Assembly (NCBI GenBank): GCA_028554645.1
Contig: JAQOOI010000022.1
Span: 558,001-622,000, forward strand
Direction of reading: 5' to 3'
Source: Omphalotus guepiniiformis
Lineage: Eukaryota > Basidiomycota > Agaricomycetes > Agaricales > Omphalotaceae
DNA: 64,000 nt
In this document: positions 10,367 to 22,544 of the stretch, piece by piece
How positions within the stretch are numbered: the stretch's first letter is position 1
Layout of the letters: every line of letters begins with the position of its first letter
Position numbers and translations under genes: made by a program
Notes under the pieces: generated by a model
What the model was told of the DNA's origin: nothing
The model's input: only the letters and a program-made list of their open reading frames with translations
Databases searched by the model: none

Positions 10367-11793
10367 ATGGCGCGGTCCCACACGAGCATTCTGACGAAGT
10401 TGGTGGTGCTCATCTTCGGATATGCAGTGGTCTGGGTAGTACCTGTTAATGCTCAGATACCATCCGCAGTGGGGAATATACCGACGTGTTTGCCAAATGC
10501 CAGTTTTGCCTGGGTAAGTCGTCTCTCGCACCTTTCGTTTCGTCTCTGGCGGGCTGATTTCATTCAATGAGGTTAGTCGTACAATTCGCTCAACCAGAGT
10601 GCGTGTCAAGTTGCGTATAACCTCGGTAATGTTTGTGCTCCTGGACGCGAGTGACTTTTCCCTTCGTATAAATCGCCATCGAAAGGCTGACACCGAGCGC
10701 TCTAGGATTTGGCATACAGTCTATGGTACCTAACGCCGGAAACTTTTATTCTGGGCCATCTCCAAGTACTGCCTCCCCCTGTGTATGCAGCTCTGTGTAT
10801 TATTCGGCGTTGAGTGTATGCGCCATATGCCAAGAGGGGCTTGAATTGCGGTATGTAAACTTTGGCAAAGATTCTTGTATCTTTGGTCTGGGCTGATAGT
10901 CTCGGACACACGTTATGTGTAGGTGGTCGGAGTACACGCTGAATTGCACAAATGAAAATGTCCACCTCACTGTGTGAGTATAACGACTCGCGCCTCACGC
11001 ACACGAACAACTTAAATCGATCATTGATGAATGCGTGTCAGATTCCCAGAAGCCGTTCCACCTGGTACCAATGTTCCTCATTGGGCCTATCAAAATGTCA
11101 CGGTACGTTCCTTTTGGCGTGCACTATTATTCGTCCAAGTTCCGATGTGTCTGATAATGTACTATACATAGCTTGACGATGTGTTAAACGTGACTTTGGC
11201 ACAGATGAGCGGCGGTAAGGAATCAATTATCAAATATAGTAGCCTAACAATAATCATGGTCATCTAGATTCACCGGAGTCGACCGGGTTACCGTCGACAC
11301 CAACAACAGCAGTACAACCTTCAAATTCCGCCACTAACGCGAGTACTACAAAAACTCGGACCAACAGTGGAGCGATTGCAGGAGGTGTTGTCGGTGGCGT
11401 AGCATTCGTTGCTGTTCTTGCTGCTTTAATTCTTTTTCTGCGTCGGCGCCGACGCAAAACTTCTAATTCATGGACAGAGAAGCGCGCGCCAATAGACCCC
11501 ACAGGCGTCGGCCCTTCATCGGATGCAGTTCATCCAGGGTACACGAAAAGCCCACCTCCCAAGCTTTACGTGAGACGATCCTCAAGTACGCCTTGACGTT
11601 TCCGCTGACTGTCCCTTCTTGGTAGAACCCTGCAGATCCGAGTACATTTCCAGACGCGAACTATTCGATTGTTTCTCGTCCCCAACGGACTGATTTCAGT
11701 CCAGCCAACACGTCTGAGTCGCATACCATGATCGGGCATAAGCATATGGCCTCTGAGTCGAGTGGGGGATATTCAGGGGTGCCAGAAATTTGA
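10367..11793 (+). CDS. Cys-rich secretory-pathway protein with one C-terminal membrane span, paralogue B
   Basis: Paralogue of the gene at 4281-5607. Signal peptide (MARSHTSILTKLVVLIFGYA, ending near NAQ), luminal domain with NSLNQSACQVAYNLGNVCAP, the signature SPCVCSSVYYSALSVCAICQ, WSEYTLNC, VPPGTNVPHWAYQNVT, LDDVLNVTLAQMSG, then DSPESTG, a Ser/Thr linker, a membrane span (GAIAGGVVGGVAFVAVLAAL), a strongly basic segment (RRRRRK) and a cytoplasmic tail with SPPPKLY and the final GYSGVPEI. Intron positions match paralogue A. Here the intron after CAPG needs a GC donor (10647-10705). Conserved Cys number and spacing suggest disulphides in the luminal part. Function unknown; the family is known to me only as hypothetical proteins. 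Confidence 0.82.
10647..10705 (+). other. GC-AG intron in Cys-rich protein B
   Basis: The donor reads GGAC|GCGAGTGAC and the acceptor GCTCTAG|GATTTGG. This 59-nt intron is the only join I find that leads in frame from CAPG to FGIQSMVPNAG. The nearby GTGACT donor gives the wrong phase. In paralogue A the equivalent donor is GTGAGTGG. Confidence 0.65.
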
Positions 11794-11990
11794 TTCAGAG
11801 AGTAGTAGGGTCTTACATGTAGTGCGTGTGCAATTGAAGCCTAATCTCTGACATTTTCTGTGCGCGTATGATGAGACAAGGTCGCGATGACGCGCCGCTT
11901 TTGTATCGTCATAACACGTTCCGCGTCACCTTGAACGTCATTCCCGCCACCTTCCTTATCCTTTATGTGGCGTGTTCAGCTCAGAGGTTT

Positions 11991-12000
11991 GTATAAAAGG
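11991..12000 (+). promoter_or_regulatory. TATA box of HSP9/12 gene
   Basis: GTATAAAAGG, about 85 bp before the ATG at 12082, as expected for a strongly induced small heat-shock gene. Confidence 0.6.
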
Positions 12001-12081
12001 GCTGCCTTTCTAAGCATTCAAAACACCAACCTGTCAATCAACTTTTATAACAACCACTCCAACTCAAAGTTTATTATCATC

Positions 12082-12501
12082 ATGTCCGATAACGCTCGTC
12101 AGTCTTTCACCGACAAGGCTTCCTCCGCAATGAAGGTATCTGTCTTTCTCTCACATTGCAAAACCTTCTTATTCAATCAATTGTTCTATAGCCTGACTCT
12201 GAGAAGAGCACTACCGAGCACATGGGTGACAAGATGAAGGGTACCATGGACTCTGGTCTTTCATCCGTTCAGCCTCAGGTGTGTAACGTGTTCTCATTCT
12301 TGTTCTGCTCATTTTTGACATTCATATAGAGTGACAAGTCGATGGCTCAGAAGGCAGGTGACACCATGAGCGGCAATTCCAACAAATCGTCCGACGTGCG
12401 TTTCTACGTTGCGCTATACTTACTAATTTTGCTTATGAATCTTACAGAGTTCTATGCTTGACAAGGCTAAGGACACCATGGGTATGGGAGACAGGAAATA
12501 A
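12082..12501 (+). CDS. HSP12: HSP9/HSP12 family small stress protein
   Basis: Small hydrophilic protein (about 86 residues) of the fungal HSP9/HSP12 family. Yeast Hsp12 is unstructured in solution, becomes helical on membranes and is induced by heat, osmotic and stationary-phase stress. Four exons joined by GT-AG introns: MSDNARQSFTDKASSAMK, then PDSEKSTTEHMGDKMKG to SVQPQ, then SDKSMAQKAGDTMSG, then SMLDKAKDTMGMGDRK before TAA. The N-terminal S-D-x-x-R-x-x-F-T-D-K and the PDSxKST motif are family hallmarks. A TATA box lies upstream. No lesion. Confidence 0.93.
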
Positions 12502-13571
12502 AGGGCTTATTTGTATTAGTGTTGTAACATATTCTCGATACATTAAGAATGTTTAGTTATATGATTTCGCCAAAATAAATGGTGTGAATATTCTGGCTAT
12601 ATTTGATCTGAGACTTTTCCTCTAGTGCTCTCAAAAGCACTTTTCCCTCATTTGCTGTCGCAATCATAATATCTGTTACAATTCTTCATCATGCGTGTAA
12701 AAGCACAAAGTTTCAGCAAAGTATAAACTGACAAATTATGTTACAATCATAACAATATTATATATAGTTGACAAAAAGTGTGTCTACTTGCAGTAAACGC
12801 AGTTTGTATCTAACTTGAAATATTGTTAATTCAGCGTTTACTCTTTTGTGCCAACTTAACGTTAACGTTTTCGTGCTACCGCCAGTTGCAGCTATCTGGC
12901 AGTGCAAACCTTACGATCGTGTGAGCAGCTCAGTGGAATATGTGCCCTAGAAAGCTGTTGACTACATTTCCAGGCTAACGTCATTTGTTTGCTCGAGCGG
13001 TGTTCTTCGTTTCCTTTGTAGGATCAGACTTTAGTAACTACTATGCTCAAATTCGTATCAGAACTCAAATCTAGGCCGAGATCGTTCTGAACTGACTTGA
13101 GGATGATGAGTACATATTGCAAAACTCCTGATATGCGGCGTATGTACTTGGTCATACAATTGTGCCATGTTCACGCATTCACGCAGCCTTTTCTATATCC
13201 CATTGTGTGGCGTTTTTTCTAACGTTTGTCTTTCATACCCTAGTTCAATCTTCCTTAATCCCGTGGCTCACATATGCTGAATCTATTCTGCTTTATCTCT
13301 ATTTTCTATCTCAGTCTGGCATACTGTTAAACCGCGTACGTATAGCGGTGATTAGCGTGTGGGCGTCGGCGGTGGATCTTTGCTTCACATCAGCTTCACA
13401 TTCACATATAGGTACGGATATTGTCTTGTTGAACTATCTTTGGTACTTTCAAAGCTATTGATCTCTTCTAATAGACGCTGTGACTTATGATTCAGGGTTG
13501 CCTCGTGGTGACTAGTATCTTGCATATAAAGGCTTGAACTCCAGACTGGCAACTTACTTTTCGATCCTATC
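12502..13571. other. AT-rich intergenic region between HSP9/12 and the helicase
   Basis: About 1.07 kb, AT-rich, with short runs such as AACGTTAACGTT near 12860. No protein or structured RNA is recognisable. CATATAAAGGC near 13524 sits about 45 bp upstream of the helicase ATG and is its likely TATA box. Confidence 0.45.
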
Positions 13572-16500
13572 ATGAACACTCGAAAGAAGATTTATCGTAC
13601 AAATTTGTTCGAGGCCTCGTGTATTAATTCGCTTCAGGCCGTCGAACACGCGCTCTTTGAGTTTGAAGGTGTCGTCAACGCGCACGCGAATAAATGCGCA
13701 GCTATCGTTGCAGATCTCCTCAATGAGGAGCAGTTCGTCTTGCCGCTTGTTCTCTCGAACGTTGAAACTCATGTCTCTACTTTGCTACAGGACTCCCTTT
13801 TGGGAATGTTCGCTCTGGATGCTGCTGGGTCGTTCAACAATTCAGTTGCACACCAAGTACTCTCAAGGCTCTGCTTATTTACACTCTTTACTTCCAAATC
13901 CATCACTGCGCAAGATCTCGAAGCCCAACGCCAAAGGGTTGTTCTGGTCGCCCCGGAAATTCTACAGGCCCTCTCAACAATGGAGTTTCCGGCTGCCTCC
14001 CCCATTAAGCCGGATGACGATGATGCGTTCGAGTCTGGCTTTCAAATCAATCGAAAGAAGAAGGTTTCCAAGCAGCAAAAGCGTCTCCTTGCCAAGTCGA
14101 AGGCTCTCGACCCGAAGCCGTTCACCAAACTGGGATGTGCCATTCCCAAAGACCGCGTGGAGATGGAAGCGTTGAAGCGTAGCCTGATCAACCAGCTGCT
14201 CGATGCTTTGAATGTACATGAGGTGTCTCGACTTTCTTTGATCGGCGTCGTACTGACATAAATTTTAGTTCTACATTGATACAATCCGATCGGAGGCTAT
14301 GGCCGCCTCAATCAAGGAGAGCTCTGTAGTCACACCCAACATCGATGATGAGAAGAGCTTTGAGCCTGTATACCAGGAGACTGAGGAAGTGACGCAGACT
14401 GAAGTACCTTCCGCCTATCCCAAGGTGCAACCTATGAAATCGTGAGCGCCGTTTCTATTGCGCCAAATCCATCTTACACACTCCTTCGTAGTGCGCTCCA
14501 CTTTGACAGTATAGAAGGTTTCGGCGAATGGGTCGTGTTGATCAGCCAGAATGCTGATACCGATTTGCGTATCCGGCACAAGAAGAATAAGAAAACGTTC
14601 GATATCGTCGTGAAGAAAATCAGGTGGGCATTTGTGGCTCTATGGCTTCGAGGTTTCTCTCGCTGACACAGCAATTGCTTGACTACAGGGAGCTCTCAAA
14701 CGGTCATTTTTCAGCCGACAATCACAAGAGACTTAGTGGGCCTGGTATTGAAGTACCAATTTTTGAAGCCAAGATGACTGCAGACTTGCGTTTGGTCGTA
14801 CGTAGCTGATCTTGTGGATGGCGATAGAAACTAAAATCATATGGTTTGCAGTATCAGGTCGATGTTGTTGCTAGTAGTTACGAGGCATGTTCATTTGTTT
14901 TTACCATGCTGGCCGGTCTAACTCCCAAGTATAGAGAGAGCAACAAGGTTTTCCTGGTCTCTAATATATTCTCAAGGAAATTAACCCATTGTCCTGTTTA
15001 GCTATCAAGATCTTTGGCGTGTACACTCATGCTCAAATGGATAGTCGTATGTGGCAATCCGTTGGAAATCTGCTTGGGAGAAAGGGGAAAGAATACAGAG
15101 ACAGGTACGATTTCGATGCGAAGTTGGACTGTGCATTTTGGTTTAGATTAAAGTTCCATTAGATGTGCAGTTCGAATTCGAGCTGAGAACGCTGATGAGC
15201 AGACCTTCATCCCGGCATCGTTCCCTCCCTTACCCGAAGTGACTGAAGACAGCGAGCAACGGAATCTTATTTCGGTCGATATTGATCCTGTGAGTCTTAA
15301 AGAAAATTCTATCCATTTCAGCTACTGATTCACATCATTTACTCTAGGTGTATTCCCGACTTTTGTGAGTTCATCGCTGCAAGTTGACAGCGTTCAGGCG
15401 ATCTCAAACAGTGTGATAGAATGGACAAATATGTTTTGTTTTCCCAGGTAGGCACCAGCCTTGCAGTCTAAAGGCCTGCGTCGCTGACGACCTATCGATG
15501 TATCTCCAGCCTCTACTGAATAGTGAGTTGGTAGAGCACGTGCACCGTGCAGTTTACATATAATTCTCTACTTTTCTCCAGCAATGATAGCGGATTTAGA
15601 GGCAACTTTTCCTCACTATGTTTCGTAGGCCTCTGTTTGACCATGGCAACCTATTGATGCTGATTATCTTCTGATCAGGTCGCAAGAGAGGTTGATCATT
15701 GAGCATCCTTACTCTTGCTATGTGATCGGACGCAGCGGTACTGGGTAGGTGCTACTCCCATTCCGTTGAATTTTGGTGAATGCTGAAAACCGAATGTTCT
15801 CGCCGGCTGTAGCAAAACTACCACCCTTCTTTTTAAGATGCTCTTGGTGGAACGATCACATCAAATGGCTGGTGGTGATATACCCAGGCCAAGACAAATC
15901 TTTGTTACGCAATCTCGAATTCTCGCTAAAAAGGTCGAACAATATTTTGCGACTCTTCTAAGGTCCTTGGCTGCGACTTCACAGTCACTGGATGAGCTTC
16001 GATTGTTGCGTACCAGTCAAGGGGCTTCCGCACTTGATGACGAGGGTGATATGATTGATGTCGACGATGTCGCTGACTGGAGTGGCGACCTTCCTGCTAG
16101 ATTCAGTGAACTCGAAGATAAACATTTCCCCTTATTCACGACTTTTAGTGGGCTGAGCTCTTGCACATTATTTCTCTGCAATACGTTGCTCAGACATATT
16201 ACTAGCTGTGCACGATGCTGGAAGCTGATATCGCTTCGACCAAGAAGAGTCCGCTATCATCAAAGGCCCCAACTTCGATCGTCCGGGACTGGGATTCTGC
16301 AAAGCGTAACAGTTTCACATTGACATACGAAGTCTTCTTACACCACTACTGGAAACATTTCCCTCAGTCGCTCACTAAAAGACTAGGTTGGTACTTCTGA
16401 TAATTGGCAAACAAACTCTACTCATTGGAATCTTAGATCCGTCGCTTGTCTTCAGCGAACTTATAGGTGTGTATATTACCTTATCCCTTGCGAAGTTTTT

Positions 16501-19500
16501 CACTTAATGATGATATGCTTTATGCTTGTAGGGGTAATAAAGGGATCAGAAGAGACTTTGAACAGCGATCCACATTATCTTACCCTCTCCGACTATCAGA
16601 GTATGAGCATACGGACTCAATCCACCTTTTCCGAAAGCCGGGATGATTTATATGCACTTTTCAACGCTTATCTTACTCGAAAGAAGAAATTGGGCGCTCA
16701 GGATGGAGCAGACAGGTGCGCTGACCAATACAAGATTTCTTGAAAGTGAGCTCACCAAAATGCAGAACTCACTCTATTCTCGATTTCTTCAAGAGTCATG
16801 GAGTTCCGGGACAAAAGATCGACCATCTGTGGGTATCCTGTCACTTACAAGCGACATTTACCTTTCTGACATTCTTCATCCTATAGTTATGTTGATGAAG
16901 TCCAAGATAATCTTCTTATTGATACCTTAGGTGAGTTTTAGTGCTAGTATGTCTATGGCTTACATTGAACTGGAGATATCAGTACTTCGTGCCCTGTGCC
17001 ACGATGCAAACGGGTTGTTCTGGGCTGGTGATACTGCCCAGACCATCTCAGTGGGAAGTTCATTTCGTTTCAATGCTTTGAAGGCATTCCAGTGGCGATT
17101 AGAGGTAAGTGTTCTTGCTTTATACTCCCTTCAACCCCTTACCGTCATTGACATGTAGGAACGACGACGTCAAATCTATGGTGGTTCTAGTCAATTCGAA
17201 ATTCAGCCCAAAATTTTCCAACTAGCCGTGAACTACCGCTCGCATGCAGGAATTGTCGATTGTGCGCATTCAGTGATTGACCTCATATCTCGCTTTTGGC
17301 CGGACTCGATCGATAAGTTGTCCCCGGAGAAGGGTGTCATTGACGGATTGAAGCCGGTGTTCTTTGTGGGGTGGGATGAAGATGAGGTGCAGCTTGAACA
17401 CTTCATCTTTGGTGATTCTGGAAATCGCATTGAGTTCGGTGCTCAACAATGTGAGTATCCTCGCCCCATGTATCACATGTACTCAGTGAACCTGCAATGC
17501 ATATTGGTCCGAGACGACGCTGCACGCCAGAAGTTGAAGCAGAAAGTTGGCAACATAGCTCTTATCATGTATGTGTTGCTTAAGGTTCTGCCACTTGTTC
17601 TGGAACTTTTGTAGGACCATCTATGAAAGCAAGGGATTAGAATTCAATGATGTGTGTAACTTGATTCATGCTTTTAACACCATCCAAGTTACTCACCGTT
17701 GTGCAGGTACTACTATACAACTTTTTCGAGGATTCTCCCGCCCAGCTCGCGCAATGGAGAGTCATATTGAATGGGCTCGACGAGGGGAATGTGCCCACAC
17801 CGGACTTCAACCGAAATAAATCACGATACGCCAGCATTTGCGTCGAGGTAAACTTGAGATGACTATCAATGCTACTTGACTACTGATCTGTGAGCTTAGC
17901 TCAAGTTTCTGTATGTAGCAATCACAAGGGCCCGAGAGAATCTGTGGATAGCTGATTTCTCCGACAAGGGTGAACCTGTGAGAGTGAGTGGTCTTTGTAT
18001 CTGCAGCAAATTCAAACTCAGGTAAATGTTGCCCAGACGTACTGGACCAAAAACGATCTAATACGAAGTCTGACTCCCGGCATGGATGCTCCCCGACTAG
18101 CGACGTCTTCCTCACCTGACGAATGGAATCAGCAAGGAAAGCATCTTTTCGACCGCAAGAAATATCCAGAGGCGAAACACTGCTTTGAGCGTGCACAACG
18201 TCCAAAAAGTGTCGCTATTGCGCATGCATATGCCCTCCGCGAAAGTGCTGAACGCTTGGATTCCGATTCGAAGATGAGCAAACTCAGGAGAAAGGAGGCA
18301 TTCTGTCTGGCTGCGGAGGCCTTCCGGAATTGCTCTAACTTTGCCTCCCAAAGAAGGCGATTGGACTTTTTGAAGATTTGCGGTAATTGCTATGAGAAAG
18401 GAGGCGAACTTGTACTTGCGGCTCAAGCGTACGATGAAGCTGAAATGTTCACGGAAGCGGCTCTGTGCTATCGCGATGCTAGTCACTTTGATGAAGCGGT
18501 CAAGGTTGTAAAGGAGAAAGCAGTATTCATCAAGAAGGATGTAATAGAGAACATTTCTAGGCTGGCTCGAATCTTCTATTCCAACCAGATCCAGTCTCTT
18601 CCTCCCGGAAGCGTGGAGCAATCAAGGAAACTCCAGTGAGTATCTCTTTGGACTCCAGCTCGTGCGCGAGAAAGGTACTCATTCATGACGTAGACATTTG
18701 AACGGACTCTTTGAGTCTTTCGAAGAATCACTGGAATATCTCGAGGATAGAGATTTTGATATTGCGCAAGCTGTTGTTCTTGAGTCTTGCGGAAGAATAC
18801 GCGAAGCCGCAGAGTTACATCTAGCAGAAGGACGTACTCTGGAAGCAATCACCTTATTCTTGAAGGACGAGAGTGAAGAATCCTCTCATACAGCTACCAA
18901 CTGCATCCTCACAGGGCTGTGGCAAAAACTCACGTTTGGTGTTGTGCCGGAGATGTCAGACTCAAACTTGCGGAAACTTCTCGACTTGGCCTCTAAAGCG
19001 AACCTCTCACTGCTGACAGTGAATGATCGTTATGAGGTATGCATGTCACTAGTTGCGCAACTGTTCGTGTTTCATACTTTCGACTTCACAGATACAAATG
19101 TTTCAAGCAATCAAGGCTCACGCTTTGACTGAGCTTCGCGAATTGAGCATATCCCTATTCTTTATCAACAACCGCCCCGCTGCTTTACTCTGTCTCGATC
19201 ATTACTTCACAAACCCACCGCCCCTTCATAATCTCTCTATTCTCCAATTAGCCGAGGAACTCAGGCTCTTCAAATTATATGTGCAAGGGCTCTACGAAGT
19301 GATTACTTACCAGAATCCAGCCGCTTCAACGAATATATCCAAGTTATTTGGCTTCCAGCGACTCTCGGAGAATCAGATCGTACTTCCACATGGAACCTAT
19401 CTCAACTTGCTGTATCATAGCCGTAGGGCTCTTGATACTTCAGATCAAGATATTACCCTTTCGACTTTCGAATTCACTTTCTTCTTTCGCAATGTCCTCA

Positions 19501-22017
19501 TAGATCGACTAAAGGTGCATGTGTCGAAGGAGGAGGATGCTTGCAAGCGGTGCCCTGCGCTCACTCCTTGCCTGATTTACGCCATGTTTAGAGACTGTCG
19601 TCGGCCGGAGTGTCCGCAAAAGCATGTGACGGGATCTTCTATGGACGTCTCTTTCTACAACGTCCGAGTGCGAGCTCATCTACTACAAATACTGATTCTC
19701 GAAACGCTTACAAACCTCGGTCCAGAGTTTTTATCCCTCCGCAGGTATGCTCTTCACATTTTCCGATCAAATACAGTTCTATACGACTAATTATTGCCAC
19801 AGGTCATGGCTGCTACGATTGTACAACACAATTCATCCTCCGAATCACATTATGGGCACTCCTGCATGCCTTCATTTTAGTGAAATACCTGAAGCTACCG
19901 AGGCCTGTCGAGTTCTCAGACAATGGATTCAAGGGTTCATATTCATGCACAGTTTTTACCCTTCGCCACCCTTTTTATCGGAATTGCTGCAAGTGGCTAC
20001 TTTGGCGCAGATCTTCGACAAGAGTAACGCCCCATTTTATCTTCATCGGGGTCGATATGCAGGTGTGCCACCTCCAGTACTCATAAGGCCAGGGGGTGTA
20101 TCCGTCGTACACGAGCTGGTCTGGACCCTAGAAAGCCCAGGCCTTTTTGACCCTGACAATAGTCTCATTGCCGGTATATTCTCTCTGAGGTGCGTAGTTA
20201 ACTCTCCGGGATTTCTTGGAGTGTGAATTAACGAGCAACCAGGCACATCGTGAAGCAGAGAGTACCCATTGACCTTGGTGTATTCTGCGATTTCCTGGAT
20301 CACCTCATCAAGAATCTGATTCTATCATATTCTGTGCAACGCAGCATCAACCCTCATAATGTTACAGTACCTCGTAGTTGGCTCATTAATTCGGCGATTG
20401 GCTCGGAAGAGCAGTGGAGGAAAGGAGTAGACTATCTGTCAATGCTGATGGAACCAATTCAAGAAGTTCTGCAGCAGATTTACACTGGGAGTTTTGCAGG
20501 TGTCTAATTTCTGCTTTCCAACTTCCCTGAGCCCAGTATTGATTAGTCCATCTTTCTAGAACACCTCCTGTATGAGCGAAGAAGAGACTTCTCGATGGCA
20601 AATATTCCAGGAATCATTCGCTCCGTCTTCATTGCTCGCATGTATGTCAGAATAATAAATATCTGTTGTTGATGACATTTTGACACCATTGATTCAGCTG
20701 CAGAGCTCTATGTCTTCGTAAGTGACATATCGACATCTTCCAGCCAAGCAAGTACTGATGAAAGACCTCATAGTTGGGTACAATATCTCGAATTTAAGAT
20801 TAAGGGAGCAAATTCTTGAAACTGTGACTCATCTCAGAAACGTCCAAAAGGCTGGGAGCTATTTCCCCTCGACGTATAACCGTTACGACGCTCTGTAATA
20901 ATCCACTATCGCTTTCGTTTCACAATGTATCTTGACAGTTACGTGGTCGCCGCAACTTGGGATGATCTCGCGAGAGCTGTTCGCGGCTCGACGAGATACT
21001 CGGCCACAGACGAGATGATTCAGCTTGTTCACAAGTCAAATCCGCCGCCTCGAGCACACCCTGACGTGCGCCAAGTGATTTACGAGAAATTAAGCGACAT
21101 CCCCAACATTCTTACTGAAGCCTCTGTTCCTGCAGCTCCGCCTTCCACTGATCCAGGTCCAGCCCCTGCCCTCAACGCGAATGCAGTTGGTAAACCATCA
21201 GTCCCGCAGCCGTCTGCACAAACAGAGGTCACCGAGATGGAAGAGAAAAAGGAAGCGGAGGAGGAGGAGGAAGAAGAAGCGGAGGAAACCGAAGACGTTC
21301 CTGATCAAGCTATCTCCAACATGATCTCAGGGCCATTGAACGAAAACCCCGAGATCCCAGAGCCCACCGAAGAGGAACATAAGGCAGTTATCGCAATAGA
21401 AGTGGGGTACAAGCGATATCGGTCTCGTCAAACAAGGTCGAAGAATCAGCTTATGGACTCGCTACAGAAACAATATGTCGCGTTCCTGAGAGAGGCTGAA
21501 CAAGTCAAACCTGGCTGCTATCGCAAGATGATGCTCGGACCTCTTCCGCATGTCCTGGTCGTCTTGGAGTTGCTCTTCATGGCCAACATGAATTTGAAGC
21601 ATCAGACCAAGAAGCGCTCACGTCTGCCATTGAAGGGTGAAGAATTGGATATCGTTGATCAACAATTGACGAAAACCAAGTACGTGCTTCCTAAACTTCC
21701 TTTCCAGAGAATTCGTAAACTAAATTGGGCCCTTACATTCATTCAGCCAGGCAGTGAGGAAGATCAAGTCCCTTCAGGAGAAGCTTGGAGCTCGCTCGCC
21801 CATGCATCCCAAACGAGAGACCTACGAGTTGAAAAAGCTAGTTGGAGATGTGCAAGGTCTCATTCGCGATGATCTTCCTGATGACATCAAGATATCAGCA
21901 GAGACGATGGCAGAATTCGAGATTGGGGTTAAGGGGATTGTGAAGGAGAAAGCGCTTCCGAAGCCAAAGCCGCCCAAACCTGAGCTCAATGTCGAGGATA
22001 TATACGAATACTACTGA
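13572..22017 (+). CDS. Giant UvrD-like superfamily 1 helicase with TPR-like repeats (TRANK1-like)
   Basis: One very long gene (about 2,200-2,300 residues, many short introns) of the UvrD/Rep-type SF1 helicase family with TPR-like repeats that fungi share with animal TRANK1. Motifs in order: an N-terminal region with no recognised domain; Walker A IGRSGTG|KTTTL split by an intron near 15745; Walker B VDEVQDN near 16893; motif III WAGDTAQTIS; motif IV VNYRSH; motif V YESKGLEFNDV; motif VI LYVAITRARENLWI. From about 18100 come TPR-like helices (GKHLFDRKKYPEAKHCFERA; CYEKGGELVLAAQAYDEAEM). The C-terminal part contains VVAATWDDLARAVRGS, an acidic Glu-rich run near 21255-21290 and a final NVEDIYEYY. 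A stop at 20896 is bypassed by a GTATAA...GACAG intron (about 20870-20935), which I take as real because the downstream WDDLARAVRG block belongs to this family. Role unproven: RNA or DNA helicase. Confidence 0.85.
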
Positions 22018-22544
22018 TACTGCACATATAACAGGTGATCTTACTCCAATATATATACTATGTGAATTTTATTCCCCACTTTTGCAGCTTTTTTTGTTTT
22101 GTGATGATAGGCTCGCTTGATGTGAGCGAGCCAATGGTACTAGCAATGCGAAGTGTTGAAAACGTGAGGAATTGCTATGAAACAATGACATCTGTTAGAG
22201 ACTTTTCGGACTAGCTGGTACTGCTGGCCTGGTAGACGAACGATAAGCTCTGAATCGCTTTTGCGCGCATGCACAGCAGGCCTCTATTTACTCAGAACAG
22301 CTCAGAACCAATTCAGAAGGCACACGCTCCTGTGGCCACGTCATCTAATGCGGACTGGTACCAACAAGTGATTTTTAGGTTTTCCATTGCTGTAATAAGG
22401 TCAACGTCTGTAAAGTAAGTACGATAAGTGTAGGTGTGGTATATGCCAAGTCTAACAGCAACGTAGCCCAAAAAGTATGAGCAAAGTCTAGGAACAGTAT
22501 ATACAACCCCCAAACCCATCTCATGTCCTCGACTACAAGCCCGT
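22018..22544. other. Convergent 3' region between helicase and ADP/ATP carrier
   Basis: About 530 bp between two gene 3' ends. It must hold both polyadenylation regions. Frames seen on the minus strand here are intron and 3' UTR of the carrier. Confidence 0.5.

Noticed and set aside
13162..13461. Hydrophobic plus-strand frame upstream of the helicase
   Set aside because: AT-rich DNA gives hydrophobic codons by chance; it has no conserved features and overlaps the promoter.
13657..14175. 172-residue plus-strand frame
   Set aside because: Shadow of the helicase first exon, which is read in the frame starting at 13572.
20925..21872. Long open frame that could be a separate gene after the helicase
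   Set aside because: A normal intron (about 20870-20935) joins it in frame to the helicase, and its WDDLARAVRG block fits the C-terminus of that family.
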